NCBI GenBank assembly: GCA_904501915.1
Contig: CAJGCV010000009.1
Span: 1-32,979 of the forward strand
Source of the DNA: an uncultured Akkermansia sp.
Lineage (GTDB): Bacteria > Verrucomicrobiota > Verrucomicrobiia > Verrucomicrobiales > Akkermansiaceae
DNA: 32,979 bases
Reading direction: 5' to 3'
In this document: positions 1 to 5,853 of the stretch, piece after piece
How positions within the stretch are numbered: position 1 is the first letter of the stretch
Layout of the letters: each line of letters starts with the position of its first letter
Translations under genes and position numbers: made by a program
Notes under the pieces: generated by a model
Told to the model about the DNA's origin: nothing
Databases searched by the model: none
What the model saw: only the letters and a program-made list of their open reading frames with translations

Positions 1-1
1 C

Positions 2-148
2 CGTGACATCGATTTCGATAAATACTACCTCTCGTTCAATGACTCTACAGGTGAACTCACCGCCGGCCTCATCATCCCCGAGCCCACCACGGCTACGCTG
101 AGCCTGCTGGCGCTGGCTGGACTCTGCGCACGCCGCCGCAGAAAGTGA
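2..148 (+). CDS. PEP-CTERM protein, C-terminal end (5' truncated by window)
   Basis: The reading frame is open from the window edge and ends with TGA at 146-148. The last residues show the PEP-CTERM sorting signal: a Pro-Glu-Pro triad (IIPEPTTAT), a hydrophobic segment (LSLLALAGLCA) and a terminal Arg-rich cluster (RRRRK). In the family this tail is handled by an exosortase (EpsH type) and the protein goes to the cell envelope or outside. The functional domain lies upstream of the window, so its role cannot be read. A strong terminator follows about 100 nt later, past a heptamer repeat. Confidence 0.85.
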   Translation, partial: RDIDFDKYYLSFNDSTGELTAGLIIPEPTTATLSLLALAGLCARRRRK

Positions 149-151
149 GGG

Positions 152-235
152 GAATGCAGAATGCAGAACGCAGAATGCTGAATGCAGAATGCAGAATGCT
201 GAATGCAGAATGCAGAATGCAGAATGCTGAATGGA
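152..235. repeat. Heptanucleotide tandem repeat (GAATGCA/GAATGCT x12)
   Basis: Twelve uninterrupted 7-nt units of the form GAATGCA or GAATGCT run from 152 to 235, with minor variants GAACGCA and GAATGGA. The tract begins four bases after the PEP-CTERM stop codon. Other heptamer tracts of the form GAANNNN or GATTTAC occur at 1207-1276, 2507-2541 and 29287-29322. Confidence 0.9.
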
Positions 236-244
236 TAAAGTTTC

Positions 245-280
245 CTGCCGCGCTCGTTTCCGGGCGCGGCAGCTTGCTTT
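245..280 (+). terminator. Rho-independent terminator after PEP-CTERM gene
   Basis: A perfect 9-bp stem CTGCCGCGC / GCGCGGCAG (245-253 and 264-272) with a 10-nt loop is followed by CTTGCTTT. It is the likely end of the PEP-CTERM transcript. Confidence 0.7.
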
Positions 281-320
281 CCCGATGATGGGCTGACGGC
301 AGGCGAGGCGGCATAGGGGA

Positions 321-418
321 ACGATATCCGGCTGCGCCGGACGATATCCACGCCGTGGGGGGGGCGTGGACGATATCTGAGCCTGCGGCTCAGACGATAT
401 CCGCTTCGCGGACGGGGA
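321..418. repeat. Stem-loop array A (four variable hairpins, constant ACGATAT linker)
   Basis: Four perfect stem-loops occur in a row: 327-341 (TCCGGC, loop TGC), 347-370 (TCCACGCC, loop GTGGGGGG), 376-394 (TCTGAGCC, loop TGC) and 400-412 (TCCGC, loop TTC). Between them the linker is always CGATA, and every stem begins with T and ends with A, so the constant block is ACGATAT. Stem sequences are unrelated to each other. The array lies in the gap between the PEP-CTERM gene and the Bax-inhibitor gene. I do not recognise a named family. Confidence 0.85.
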
Positions 419-464
419 ATCGTAAATCCACGTGTGAGCTTCCGCACGCGTGCGTAATGCCAGC

Positions 465-493
465 TTGACTTCTGCGCCCAATGCCTATAGAAT
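465..493 (+). promoter_or_regulatory. Sigma70-type promoter of the Bax-inhibitor gene, leaderless layout
   Basis: TTGACT (465-470), 17-nt spacer, TAGAAT (488-493). Only six bases separate the -10 box from the ATG at 500, so transcription would start at or next to the start codon. Confidence 0.65.
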
Positions 494-499
494 AGTGGC

Positions 500-1192
500 A
501 TGAACCAACAGCCTTATATTGCAGAGCAAGCCGGAATCAGCAGTGCAGCACGCGCCAAAGCGTTCCTGAATAAAGTTTACATGTGGATGGCGGTGTGCAT
601 GCTCATCACCGCGGGGGTGGCAGCCTACACCGCGCAGGATATGGAATCCCTGTTCTGGGTGACGGAGCACCGGCTGCTGCTCTGTCTGGGCACGCTGGGC
701 ATCATCGTCTTCATGAGCTTCTGCGCGCAGAAACTCTCTGCCGGGGCACTGACGATTCTGCTGCTCACCTTTGCGGCGGCGCAAGGGTTACTCTTCGGGC
801 CGGTCCTCATCAGCTACGGGCTTGAATCCGTGGGCAAAGCCTTTGGCTGCACCGCCGCCATGTTCGGCGCCATGTCCATATACGGCGCTGTGACCAAGCG
901 GAATCTGGGCACCCTGGGTCGCACGCTCCTGATGCTGCTCATCGGGCTTCTTGTGTGCATGATTATCAACATATTCTGGGGCAATGGCATGTTTGATTTC
1001 CTCATCTGCTGCGCCGGCGTAATCATCTTTGCCCTCTTCACGGCATACGACACCCAGAACCTCCTCAAAATCGGGCTCAGCAACGATGCGGAGCTCCAGC
1101 GCAAAGCCGCCGTGCTGGGCGCGCTGGATTTGTATCTCGACTTCATCAACCTCTTTATCTTCCTGCTGCGACTCCTCGGCCGCGACGAATAA
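500..1192 (+). CDS. Bax inhibitor-1/YccA family membrane protein
   Basis: The 230-residue product is a multi-pass membrane protein of the BI-1/YccA (TMBIM) family. It has the usual family length and about seven hydrophobic segments after a short polar N-terminus, with the first segment near residues 30-47 (VYMWMAVCMLITAGVAAY). The family signature around the last segments is clear: a hydrophobic helix with LFTAYDTQN near residues 180-188, then ALDLYLDFINLFIFLLRLLG at the C-terminus. Family members are inner-membrane proteins linked to Ca2+ leak or FtsH-dependent quality control; the exact role here cannot be read. The ATG at 500 is set by the promoter, whose -10 box ends six bases upstream. 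No Shine-Dalgarno is present. A heptamer repeat fills the gap to the next gene. Confidence 0.9.
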   Translation: MNQQPYIAEQAGISSAARAKAFLNKVYMWMAVCMLITAGVAAYTAQDMESLFWVTEHRLLLCLGTLGIIVFMSFCAQKLSAGALTILLLTFAAAQGLLFGPVLISYGLESVGKAFGCTAAMFGAMSIYGAVTKRNLGTLGRTLLMLLIGLLVCMIINIFWGNGMFDFLICCAGVIIFALFTAYDTQNLLKIGLSNDAELQRKAAVLGALDLYLDFINLFIFLLRLLGRDE

Positions 1193-1206
1193 CACCCCCC
1201 ATCATT

Positions 1207-1276
1207 CGCAAATCCTAATTCGCAAATCCTAATTCGTAAATCGTAATTCGTAATTCGTAATTCGTAATTCGTAATT
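1207..1276. repeat. Heptanucleotide tandem repeat abutting the next start codon
   Basis: Ten 7-nt units run without a break: CGCAAAT, CCTAATT, CGCAAAT, CCTAATT, CGTAAAT, then five CGTAATT. The tract ends three bases before the ATG at 1280, so it occupies the whole translation-initiation region of the KH-R3H gene. Confidence 0.9.
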
Positions 1277-1279
1277 CCC

Positions 1280-1747
1280 ATGTCCGCCTCCGCAGACCGT
1301 CTCACCACCCTGGCAACCGAAGCCGCCACAGCCCTGCTCACCCCGCTGGGTTTCAGCTTCACCCTGCAGACCGAACCCTATGAAGAAGGCATATCCCTGC
1401 TCATCGACAGCCCGGATGCGCGCTTTCTCATAGGCGATGAAGGCGACCGGCTGGATGACCTGCAATACATGGTGAACCGCCTGGTGCAGGCCAGCTGGGC
1501 AGAAGCCCCCCGCGTGCGGGTCGATTGCGACAGCTACCGCGCCCGCGCAGAAGCCAAACTGCTGCGCCGGGCCCGTTCCCGCGCCGAGCGCGTACTGAAA
1601 ACCGGCACGCCCCTGCTCATGGAAAAGCTCAATGCCTACCAGCGCCGCCTGGTGCACAACGAACTGGCCACCATACCCGGCATTGCCACCAGCTCAGAAG
1701 AAACCGATTCGCGATTCAAGCGCATCACCATCAGCCGCGTGAACTGA
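1280..1747 (+). CDS. KH-R3H RNA-binding protein (KhpB/Jag-like, no Jag N-domain)
   Basis: The 155-residue product matches the KH plus R3H part of KhpB/Jag (SpoIIIJ-associated) proteins. The KH GXXG-type loop is seen in LIGDEGDRLDDLQYMVNRL (about residues 51-69), and the R3H helix in NAYQRRLVHNELA (about residues 118-130), followed by TSSEETDSRFKRITI. The N-terminal Jag domain and basic linker of the longer Firmicute proteins are missing, so this is a minimal KH-R3H form. It likely binds RNA in the cytoplasm; in Firmicutes, homologues affect cell-wall synthesis and division through RNA. It is not next to yidC/oxaA here. The start directly follows the heptamer tract and has no Shine-Dalgarno. 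Confidence 0.88.
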   Translation: MSASADRLTTLATEAATALLTPLGFSFTLQTEPYEEGISLLIDSPDARFLIGDEGDRLDDLQYMVNRLVQASWAEAPRVRVDCDSYRARAEAKLLRRARSRAERVLKTGTPLLMEKLNAYQRRLVHNELATIPGIATSSEETDSRFKRITISRVN

Positions 1748-1773
1748 AGCCGCACAAGCCCCGCCCCACGACC

Positions 1774-2502
1774 ATGAAACGCCTGCTGCTCACCCTGATT
1801 CTGCTCGCCGGCCTCCACCACGCCGGGGCAGATGAATACACCATCTACTTCCGCCAGGGAACCAACACCGCAGCCATGGTCAACATGCTCGCGCCGCTCC
1901 GCCAGGCGGAACCCAAGGCCGAGTGCCGCTACGTTGTCCTCTCCGACAAGGCAGACACCCTGGCAGAAGCCATCAACGCCGCCAACGCCATCAAGGCCGG
2001 GGTCAGCGAACTGCCCTGCCTGGTCATGGCCGATGCGCGGGGAGCCTATGCCACCGTGCCGCTGGAAAAATTATCCGCCGCCAGCCTGCAGGCAGGCAAA
2101 GCCAGAGCAGAGGCCCCGGAGCGCGCGCAGCAGAACGAGCGGCGCAACTTCACCGCGCAGCAATACCTGCTCATGGCGCGCATGAGCCTCATCTCCCCGC
2201 TGCAGGGTGAAACGCTTGCCAAATGCATCAACACCTGCCGGGCTCTCATGGAACACCCCCTTGCCACCCCGGCAGATAAGCAGCGCCTCTGCTTCGAATG
2301 CCTCTACCCCCTGCTCCTGCGCGAATACACCAACATGTACACCGGCGCGCACACCCCGGCCTCGGAAGCCAAATTCCTGGAAGCCATCGATGCCGTGGAA
2401 AAAGCCCGCGATATGGACCGCAGCAGCATCATCGGCCGCAAAGCATACGATGAACGCGAACGACTCCGCAAAGCCCGCCGCCAGGCGCGCACCATGGAGT
2501 AG
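1774..2502 (+). CDS. Secreted protein with thioredoxin-fold-like N-terminal half
   Basis: The 242-residue product starts with a signal peptide (MKRLLLTLILLAGLHHAGA, cut after AGA-D). After it comes YTIYFRQGTNTAAMVNML, a strand CRYVVLSDKA, a helix, and GVSELPCLVMADARGAYATV. The order beta-alpha-beta with Leu-Pro before a strand resembles a thioredoxin fold with its cis-Pro, but no CXXC redox motif is present, so redox activity is not supported. The C-terminal half is helical and charged (KARDMDRSSIIGRKAYDERE). ATG 1774 was chosen because it opens the signal peptide; the frame is open further upstream but that part overlaps the KH-R3H gene. It follows that gene by 26 bp and is probably cotranscribed. 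Fold assignment is an inference. Confidence 0.75.
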   Translation: MKRLLLTLILLAGLHHAGADEYTIYFRQGTNTAAMVNMLAPLRQAEPKAECRYVVLSDKADTLAEAINAANAIKAGVSELPCLVMADARGAYATVPLEKLSAASLQAGKARAEAPERAQQNERRNFTAQQYLLMARMSLISPLQGETLAKCINTCRALMEHPLATPADKQRLCFECLYPLLLREYTNMYTGAHTPASEAKFLEAIDAVEKARDMDRSSIIGRKAYDERERLRKARRQARTME

Positions 2503-2506
2503 AGAG

Positions 2507-2541
2507 GAAGTACGAATTACGAAGTACGAAGTACGAGTTAA
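2507..2541. repeat. Heptanucleotide repeat (GAAGTAC/GAATTAC)
   Basis: Five 7-nt units GAAGTAC, GAATTAC, GAAGTAC, GAAGTAC, GAGTTAA start four bases after the stop codon at 2500-2502. It belongs to the same GAANNNN heptamer class as 152-235. Confidence 0.8.
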
Positions 2542-2584
2542 AATTTCCCTAAACGGTCTCCGGATTATTTTTCGTCTCACCACC

Positions 2585-4639
2585 ATGAAAGCACTCACCT
2601 CAACGTTGTTCCTGCTGGCTGCCGCATTCGTCCTGACCGCCTGTGACGCAGAAAAAGAAAAACCGGCATCCACAAAAAAGACACCACAGGAGCTTCTGTT
2701 GAAAAAGGGGATTCGCAAAGACCAGTATAACCAGCAATTGCTCATCGAAGCAGCCGGCGGTTCCATCAAGACCATGAAGCTGCTGCTCAAAGCCGGGGCG
2801 GACATCAACACCACCGATGCCAGTGGTTGCACGCCCCTGCACCTCGCCTACAAGGCGAACCGCTCGCGCGCAATAAAATTCCTCATCCGGAACGGTGCAA
2901 ATGTAACCCTCCGCGACCAAGCCGGCCACACACCAGAAGAATATGCGCCGAAACAGGAAAGCCCCGCAGAGACAGATGCGCAGCAGCCCCCAGCTTCACC
3001 AGAGCCCACCCTTTCCCTCAAACCGAACGCCAAGGGCTGGACACCCCTGCACGAAGCCGCCCGCACCAACAATGTGGAGCAGGTCAAAAAGCTGTTACCC
3101 CTCGTCACCGAATTCGACAAACTGGGCGATAAGGACCAATGGACACCCCTGCACGCCGCGGCATACAACGGCTCAGTCGAAGCGCTGGAACTGCTGCTCG
3201 CGGAGCCATTCGATATTGACGCCAAAGATGCTTTCGGACGCACGCCCCTGCACGATGCAACCCGCATGGGGGAACTGGAGGCCGCGCGCCTGCTGATGAT
3301 GTGCGGGGCCTCACTCCAGGAAAAAGACAACAAGGGGAAAACACCGGAACAATTTGTCCGGGACAAAGACCGGGCCGTTTTTGTCGTGCTGGCCTACGAT
3401 ATCGAACACCCTCTGAAAGGTACGCAGACGACCGCCTCCCCGGATGGTGAAGGTAACAATGAGCTGCACCATGCCGTGCTGGAGCAAAACCCGGACAAAA
3501 TATATGAACTGCTGGCGAAGGGGTATAACCCCGATGAGAAAAACAATGCAGGCAATACCCCGCTCCACCTCGCCGTGCAGAAAAACAATATCATCGCCAC
3601 GCGTGTGCTCCTCGCAGCCGGGGCTGATGTCAAGCAGACAGACAGCAACGGAGAATCTCCCCTGAACCTGGCTGCCCAACTAAGCCACAACTTCATCGTC
3701 AGGCTCATCATCCGCCAGAGCGGCAAGAAAACACAGTCCCGGGAAAAAGAGGAGCCTTCTCAGAAAACGGCTCCCCCCATTCCCACCCAGGCTTCCCAAA
3801 GCCGCCCCCAGATCAAGAATAAACTCGATTTTCAGAAGACCACACCATCCGGGCAGAAACTTGAAATCGAGCCCGTACTGGAGATTATTCCACCGAACGA
3901 GCACATCAAGGCATTCACCACACCGGATTCCCACGGCTGGACGCCCCTGCACGAGGCCATCAAATCAGGCAGGCTGGATATCGTGAAGAAGATGCTCCCC
4001 AATGTCACCAACTACAACATGGGAGACAATGAGGGCAGAACCTACCTGCACACCGCAGCATACAACGGACATCTCGAATTGGTCAGGCTGCTGCTCCAGT
4101 ACCCGGTCGACATCAATATCCGGGACAAGAGTGGACGCACGCCCTTACACCACGCCGCCCACCAGGGACACGGGGGCCCGACCCGGCTTCTGGTCATCTG
4201 CGGCGCGAAAACTGACACGCAAGACCAGGATGGCAGGACAGCTGCGGAACTTGCTATTCTCCAGCAAAAACACGATGTTGCCAATCTGCTCAACCAGCAA
4301 GAACCACCACTCCCGCCCGCGGAAGAAATCGACACCTGGCAGTATACCATATCAAGCTGCACAGATGAGCAGGTATACGACCTTACCCGGCAAGGGGTGG
4401 ATTTCAATCAGGAATCATCGTCTTCGAACCCTGCACTCCACGAGGCAATCAGCCAGAAAAAGAATGTCATTCTGCGCATACTTATTACCGCCGGAGCGGA
4501 CCTCAACCACGTGGGCGACAACAACATGACGCCACTCCAGTACGCCAGGTTCAAAATCAACAAGACTGCCATCTATCTGCTTAAGCAGGCCGGAGCCCAG
4601 GAACGGCTGGTTCCCGAAGAACCGATGGACAACGACTGA
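2585..4639 (+). CDS. Large ankyrin-repeat lipoprotein
   Basis: The 684-residue product begins with a lipoprotein signal (MKALTSTLFLLAAAFVLTAC, lipobox LTAC, Cys20), so it should be membrane-anchored and face the periplasm. Three blocks of ankyrin repeats follow, marked by GCTPLHLA, GWTPLHEAA, QWTPLHAAAYNG, GRTPLHDA, GNTPLHLA, GWTPLHEA, RTYLHTAAYNG, GRTPLHHAA and NMTPLQYA, with the connecting GAD-N or GAK-D turns. Proline- and Gln-rich linkers separate the blocks (about residues 125-145 and 380-430). Two copies of the GWTPLHEA...LHAAAYNG...GRTPLH unit point to an internal duplication. Ankyrin repeats bind proteins; the partner is unknown. The ATG at 2585 was chosen because it opens the signal peptide; an earlier GTG frame lies inside the previous gene. 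Confidence 0.88.
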   Translation: MKALTSTLFLLAAAFVLTACDAEKEKPASTKKTPQELLLKKGIRKDQYNQQLLIEAAGGSIKTMKLLLKAGADINTTDASGCTPLHLAYKANRSRAIKFLIRNGANVTLRDQAGHTPEEYAPKQESPAETDAQQPPASPEPTLSLKPNAKGWTPLHEAARTNNVEQVKKLLPLVTEFDKLGDKDQWTPLHAAAYNGSVEALELLLAEPFDIDAKDAFGRTPLHDATRMGELEAARLLMMCGASLQEKDNKGKTPEQFVRDKDRAVFVVLAYDIEHPLKGTQTTASPDGEGNNELHHAVLEQNPDKIYELLAKGYNPDEKNNAGNTPLHLAVQKNNIIATRVLLAAGADVKQTDSNGESPLNLAAQLSHNFIVRLIIRQSGKKTQSREKEEPSQKTAPPIPTQASQSRPQIKNKLDFQKTTPSGQKLEIEPVLEIIPPNEHIKAFTTPDSHGWTPLHEAIKSGRLDIVKKMLPNVTNYNMGDNEGRTYLHTAAYNGHLELVRLLLQYPVDINIRDKSGRTPLHHAAHQGHGGPTRLLVICGAKTDTQDQDGRTAAELAILQQKHDVANLLNQQEPPLPPAEEIDTWQYTISSCTDEQVYDLTRQGVDFNQESSSSNPALHEAISQKKNVILRILITAGADLNHVGDNNMTPLQYARFKINKTAIYLLKQAGAQERLVPEEPMDND

Positions 4640-4657
4640 ATCAGTGCAAAACTGATT
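4639..4657 (+). terminator. Weak hairpin at the ankyrin gene end
   Basis: AATCAGT (4639-4645), loop GCAAA, ACTGATT (4651-4657): a perfect 7-bp stem beginning on the last base of the stop codon. There is no clear T run, so termination is possible but not certain. Confidence 0.4.
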
Positions 4658-4659
4658 CC

Positions 4660-4920
4660 TTATTGCTCCGGCAATAAAACATGATTGTTCGAGGCATAGC
4701 GAACACTGGCTTCGCGAAAGAAGTTTTTCACTTTCTCCGGATTGCTTTTTGTTTCTTCCATGTGCTCGACAATTTGCATGCCAAGCTCCTCTTTATTAGC
4801 TGCCGGCTCACGCTGCCCAACACCAGGCTTAAGATCGCCATTTACCAACTCATCAGGGTTGAGTTCCGGAGAATATGCAGGCAAGTAGAAAATCTTTATC
4901 TCATCTCGATGCCGAGCCTC
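4660..4920 (-). pseudogene. IS630-family transposase, C-terminal fragment
   Basis: Read on the minus strand, the frame gives DEIKIFYLPAYSPELNPDEL then VNGDLKPGV. This is the conserved C-terminal catalytic block of IS630-family DDE transposases (YLPAYSPELNP[DE]E), with the final catalytic Glu in PDE. It ends with a stop at 4660-4662 that overlaps the inverted repeat. Upstream homology stops near 4920, where stem-loop sequence begins; the N-terminal two thirds and the first two acidic residues are absent. It is not functional. Confidence 0.85.
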
Positions 4921-4958
4921 AGGCGAGCGGAAAATCAGCCCCGGCTAGTGTTCTTTCA

Positions 4959-5098
4959 CCCACATCGTGGGCTCAAAATTCCTCGGGCTTTCAGCCCGAC
5001 AAATTCGGATTTCTTACATCGGCAACGCCGATGTATTTCGTGCACCGAAGGTGCAATTCATTGAGCCCTGCAAAGCGGGGCGACTGCTTCGCAGACCG
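4959..5098. repeat. Stem-loop array C
   Basis: Stem-loops at 4959-4971 (CCCAC, loop ATC), 4983-4999 (TCGGGCT, loop TTC), 5015-5035 (TACATCGGC, loop AAC), 5041-5055 (TGCACC, loop GAA), 5065-5081 (GCCCTGC with one G-T pair, loop AAA) and an imperfect one at 5083-5097. Linkers are AT-rich and contain ATTTCG or AATTC, the reverse complement of the CGAAAT or GAATT linkers in the next array. All loops are three bases. Confidence 0.75.
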
Positions 5099-5213
5099 AG
5101 GAATAAAAAATAAACAATAATATAGAATATGAAGCTTAAGCGCCTATTGCTGTTCTCGGCCTATATGATTCAAGGCTCCAATCAGCAGTCGGTCGCTACG
5201 CTCCCTCAATGAA

Positions 5214-5357
5214 ATACTCGCTGCGCGAGTATGAAATCCGCCGTACCGGCGGAAGAAACCACTGCTTTGCAGTGGATGAATTCCTTTGCTGCGCAAAGGA
5301 CGAAATACCTGCGCTTCGCACAGGTGCGAATTTGTCCGTCACCTCCAATACGGATAA
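5214..5357. repeat. Stem-loop array D (linker GAAAT/GAATT)
   Basis: Stem-loops at 5214-5232 (ATACTCGC, loop TGC), 5237-5253 (TCCGCCG, loop TAC), 5259-5275 (CCACTGC, loop TTT), 5282-5300 (TCCTTTGC, loop TGC), 5307-5325 (ACCTG-GC with one mismatch, loop TTC), and a looser TCCGT/ACGGA pair ending near 5355. Linkers are GAAA, AGAAA, ATGAAT, CGAAA and GCGAATT. Orientation is opposite to the array at 4959-5098. Confidence 0.8.
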
Positions 5358-5415
5358 CACATCAATCTTTAATTGCCGGAGCAATAATTATACCAACGTG
5401 TGCTCATGTACCCAG

Positions 5416-5442
5416 GGCTGAAAGCCGGTGTCCCTGCGGGAC
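5416..5442. repeat. Two further triloop stems outside the IS remnant
   Basis: GGCT-GAA-AGCC at 5416-5426 and GTCCC-TGC-GGGAC at 5430-5442. They have the same three-base loops as the neighbouring arrays but lie beyond the right inverted repeat, between it and the stop codon of the lipoprotein gene. Confidence 0.55.
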
Positions 5443-5454
5443 TCAAATCCGGCC

Positions 5455-5853
5455 TCAGTGGGGTTCTACCAGGGTGGGTTCTTCCATGAGCACGACCTCG
5501 GCACGGGAAACGCGACCGGCGGCGGTGAAGTCAAAGCGCAGGCCATGAATGTGGGAGAGCGTGTTTTTGGGGTGGTCAAAGTAGAAATACACAAAGGATT
5601 CTGTGTTGCCGGCACCGGGTAGCGTGACGTGCATGTTGCCGAAATCGCGCTCGACCTGAGCCTTGGTGGCAGACTGCAGCTGGGCATCGTGGGCGGCGGC
5701 GACGGCGGCATGCCAGCGGCGGTCATCGCGGCCGTTGATGCAGTACCCGATGAGGCCTTCGCCGCAATCATCGTTGAAATACGGCTTGGAAACCGGGCGC
5801 ATGAGCGAGCAGGATGCCAGCAGCAGAGGGAGCAGTATATAGAGTGCTTTCAT
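5455..5853 (-). CDS. Small lipoprotein of unknown function
   Basis: The 132-residue product starts with a lipoprotein signal (MKALYILLPLLLASC, lipobox LASC, Cys15). The mature part is small and soluble-looking, with a Cys pair (NDDCGEGLIGYC), a helix of Ala and Gln, and a C-terminal beta-rich part (NTESFVYFYFDHP, then RAEVVLMEEPTLVEPH). I do not recognise a family. Its ATG overlaps the TGA of the Sel1 gene in ATGA (5850-5853), so it should be translated by coupling with that gene and share its role in the envelope. Confidence 0.8.
   Translation of the reverse strand: MKALYILLPLLLASCSLMRPVSKPYFNDDCGEGLIGYCINGRDDRRWHAAVAAAHDAQLQSATKAQVERDFGNMHVTLPGAGNTESFVYFYFDHPKNTLSHIHGLRFDFTAAGRVSRAEVVLMEEPTLVEPH

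Larger units (their letters stand above)
4661..5386. mobile_element. IS630-type remnant with inverted ends and TA flanks, filled with stem-loops
   Basis: TTGCTCCGGCAAT at 4663-4675 is repeated as a perfect inverted copy at 5372-5384, and both copies are flanked on the outside by TA (4661-4662 and 5385-5386), as expected for IS630/Tc1-mariner insertions. The left end carries the last part of an IS630 transposase on the minus strand. The rest of the transposase gene is gone, and the interior holds stem-loop arrays in two opposite orientations. At about 720 bp it is shorter than a complete IS630 and cannot move by itself. Confidence 0.7.

Noticed and set aside
355..364. A G8 run as a phase-variation tract.
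   Set aside because: It sits in the loop and stem of an intergenic hairpin, not in a gene.
2207..2584. N-terminal extension of the ankyrin protein from a GTG at 2207.
   Set aside because: It overlaps the previous gene in another frame and would bury the lipoprotein signal that opens at 2585.
5196..5384. A 62-residue minus-strand frame starting near the right inverted repeat as the transposase N-terminus.
   Set aside because: Beyond the first 20 residues it only translates the stem-loop array; the first part is too short to match the IS630 N-terminus with confidence.
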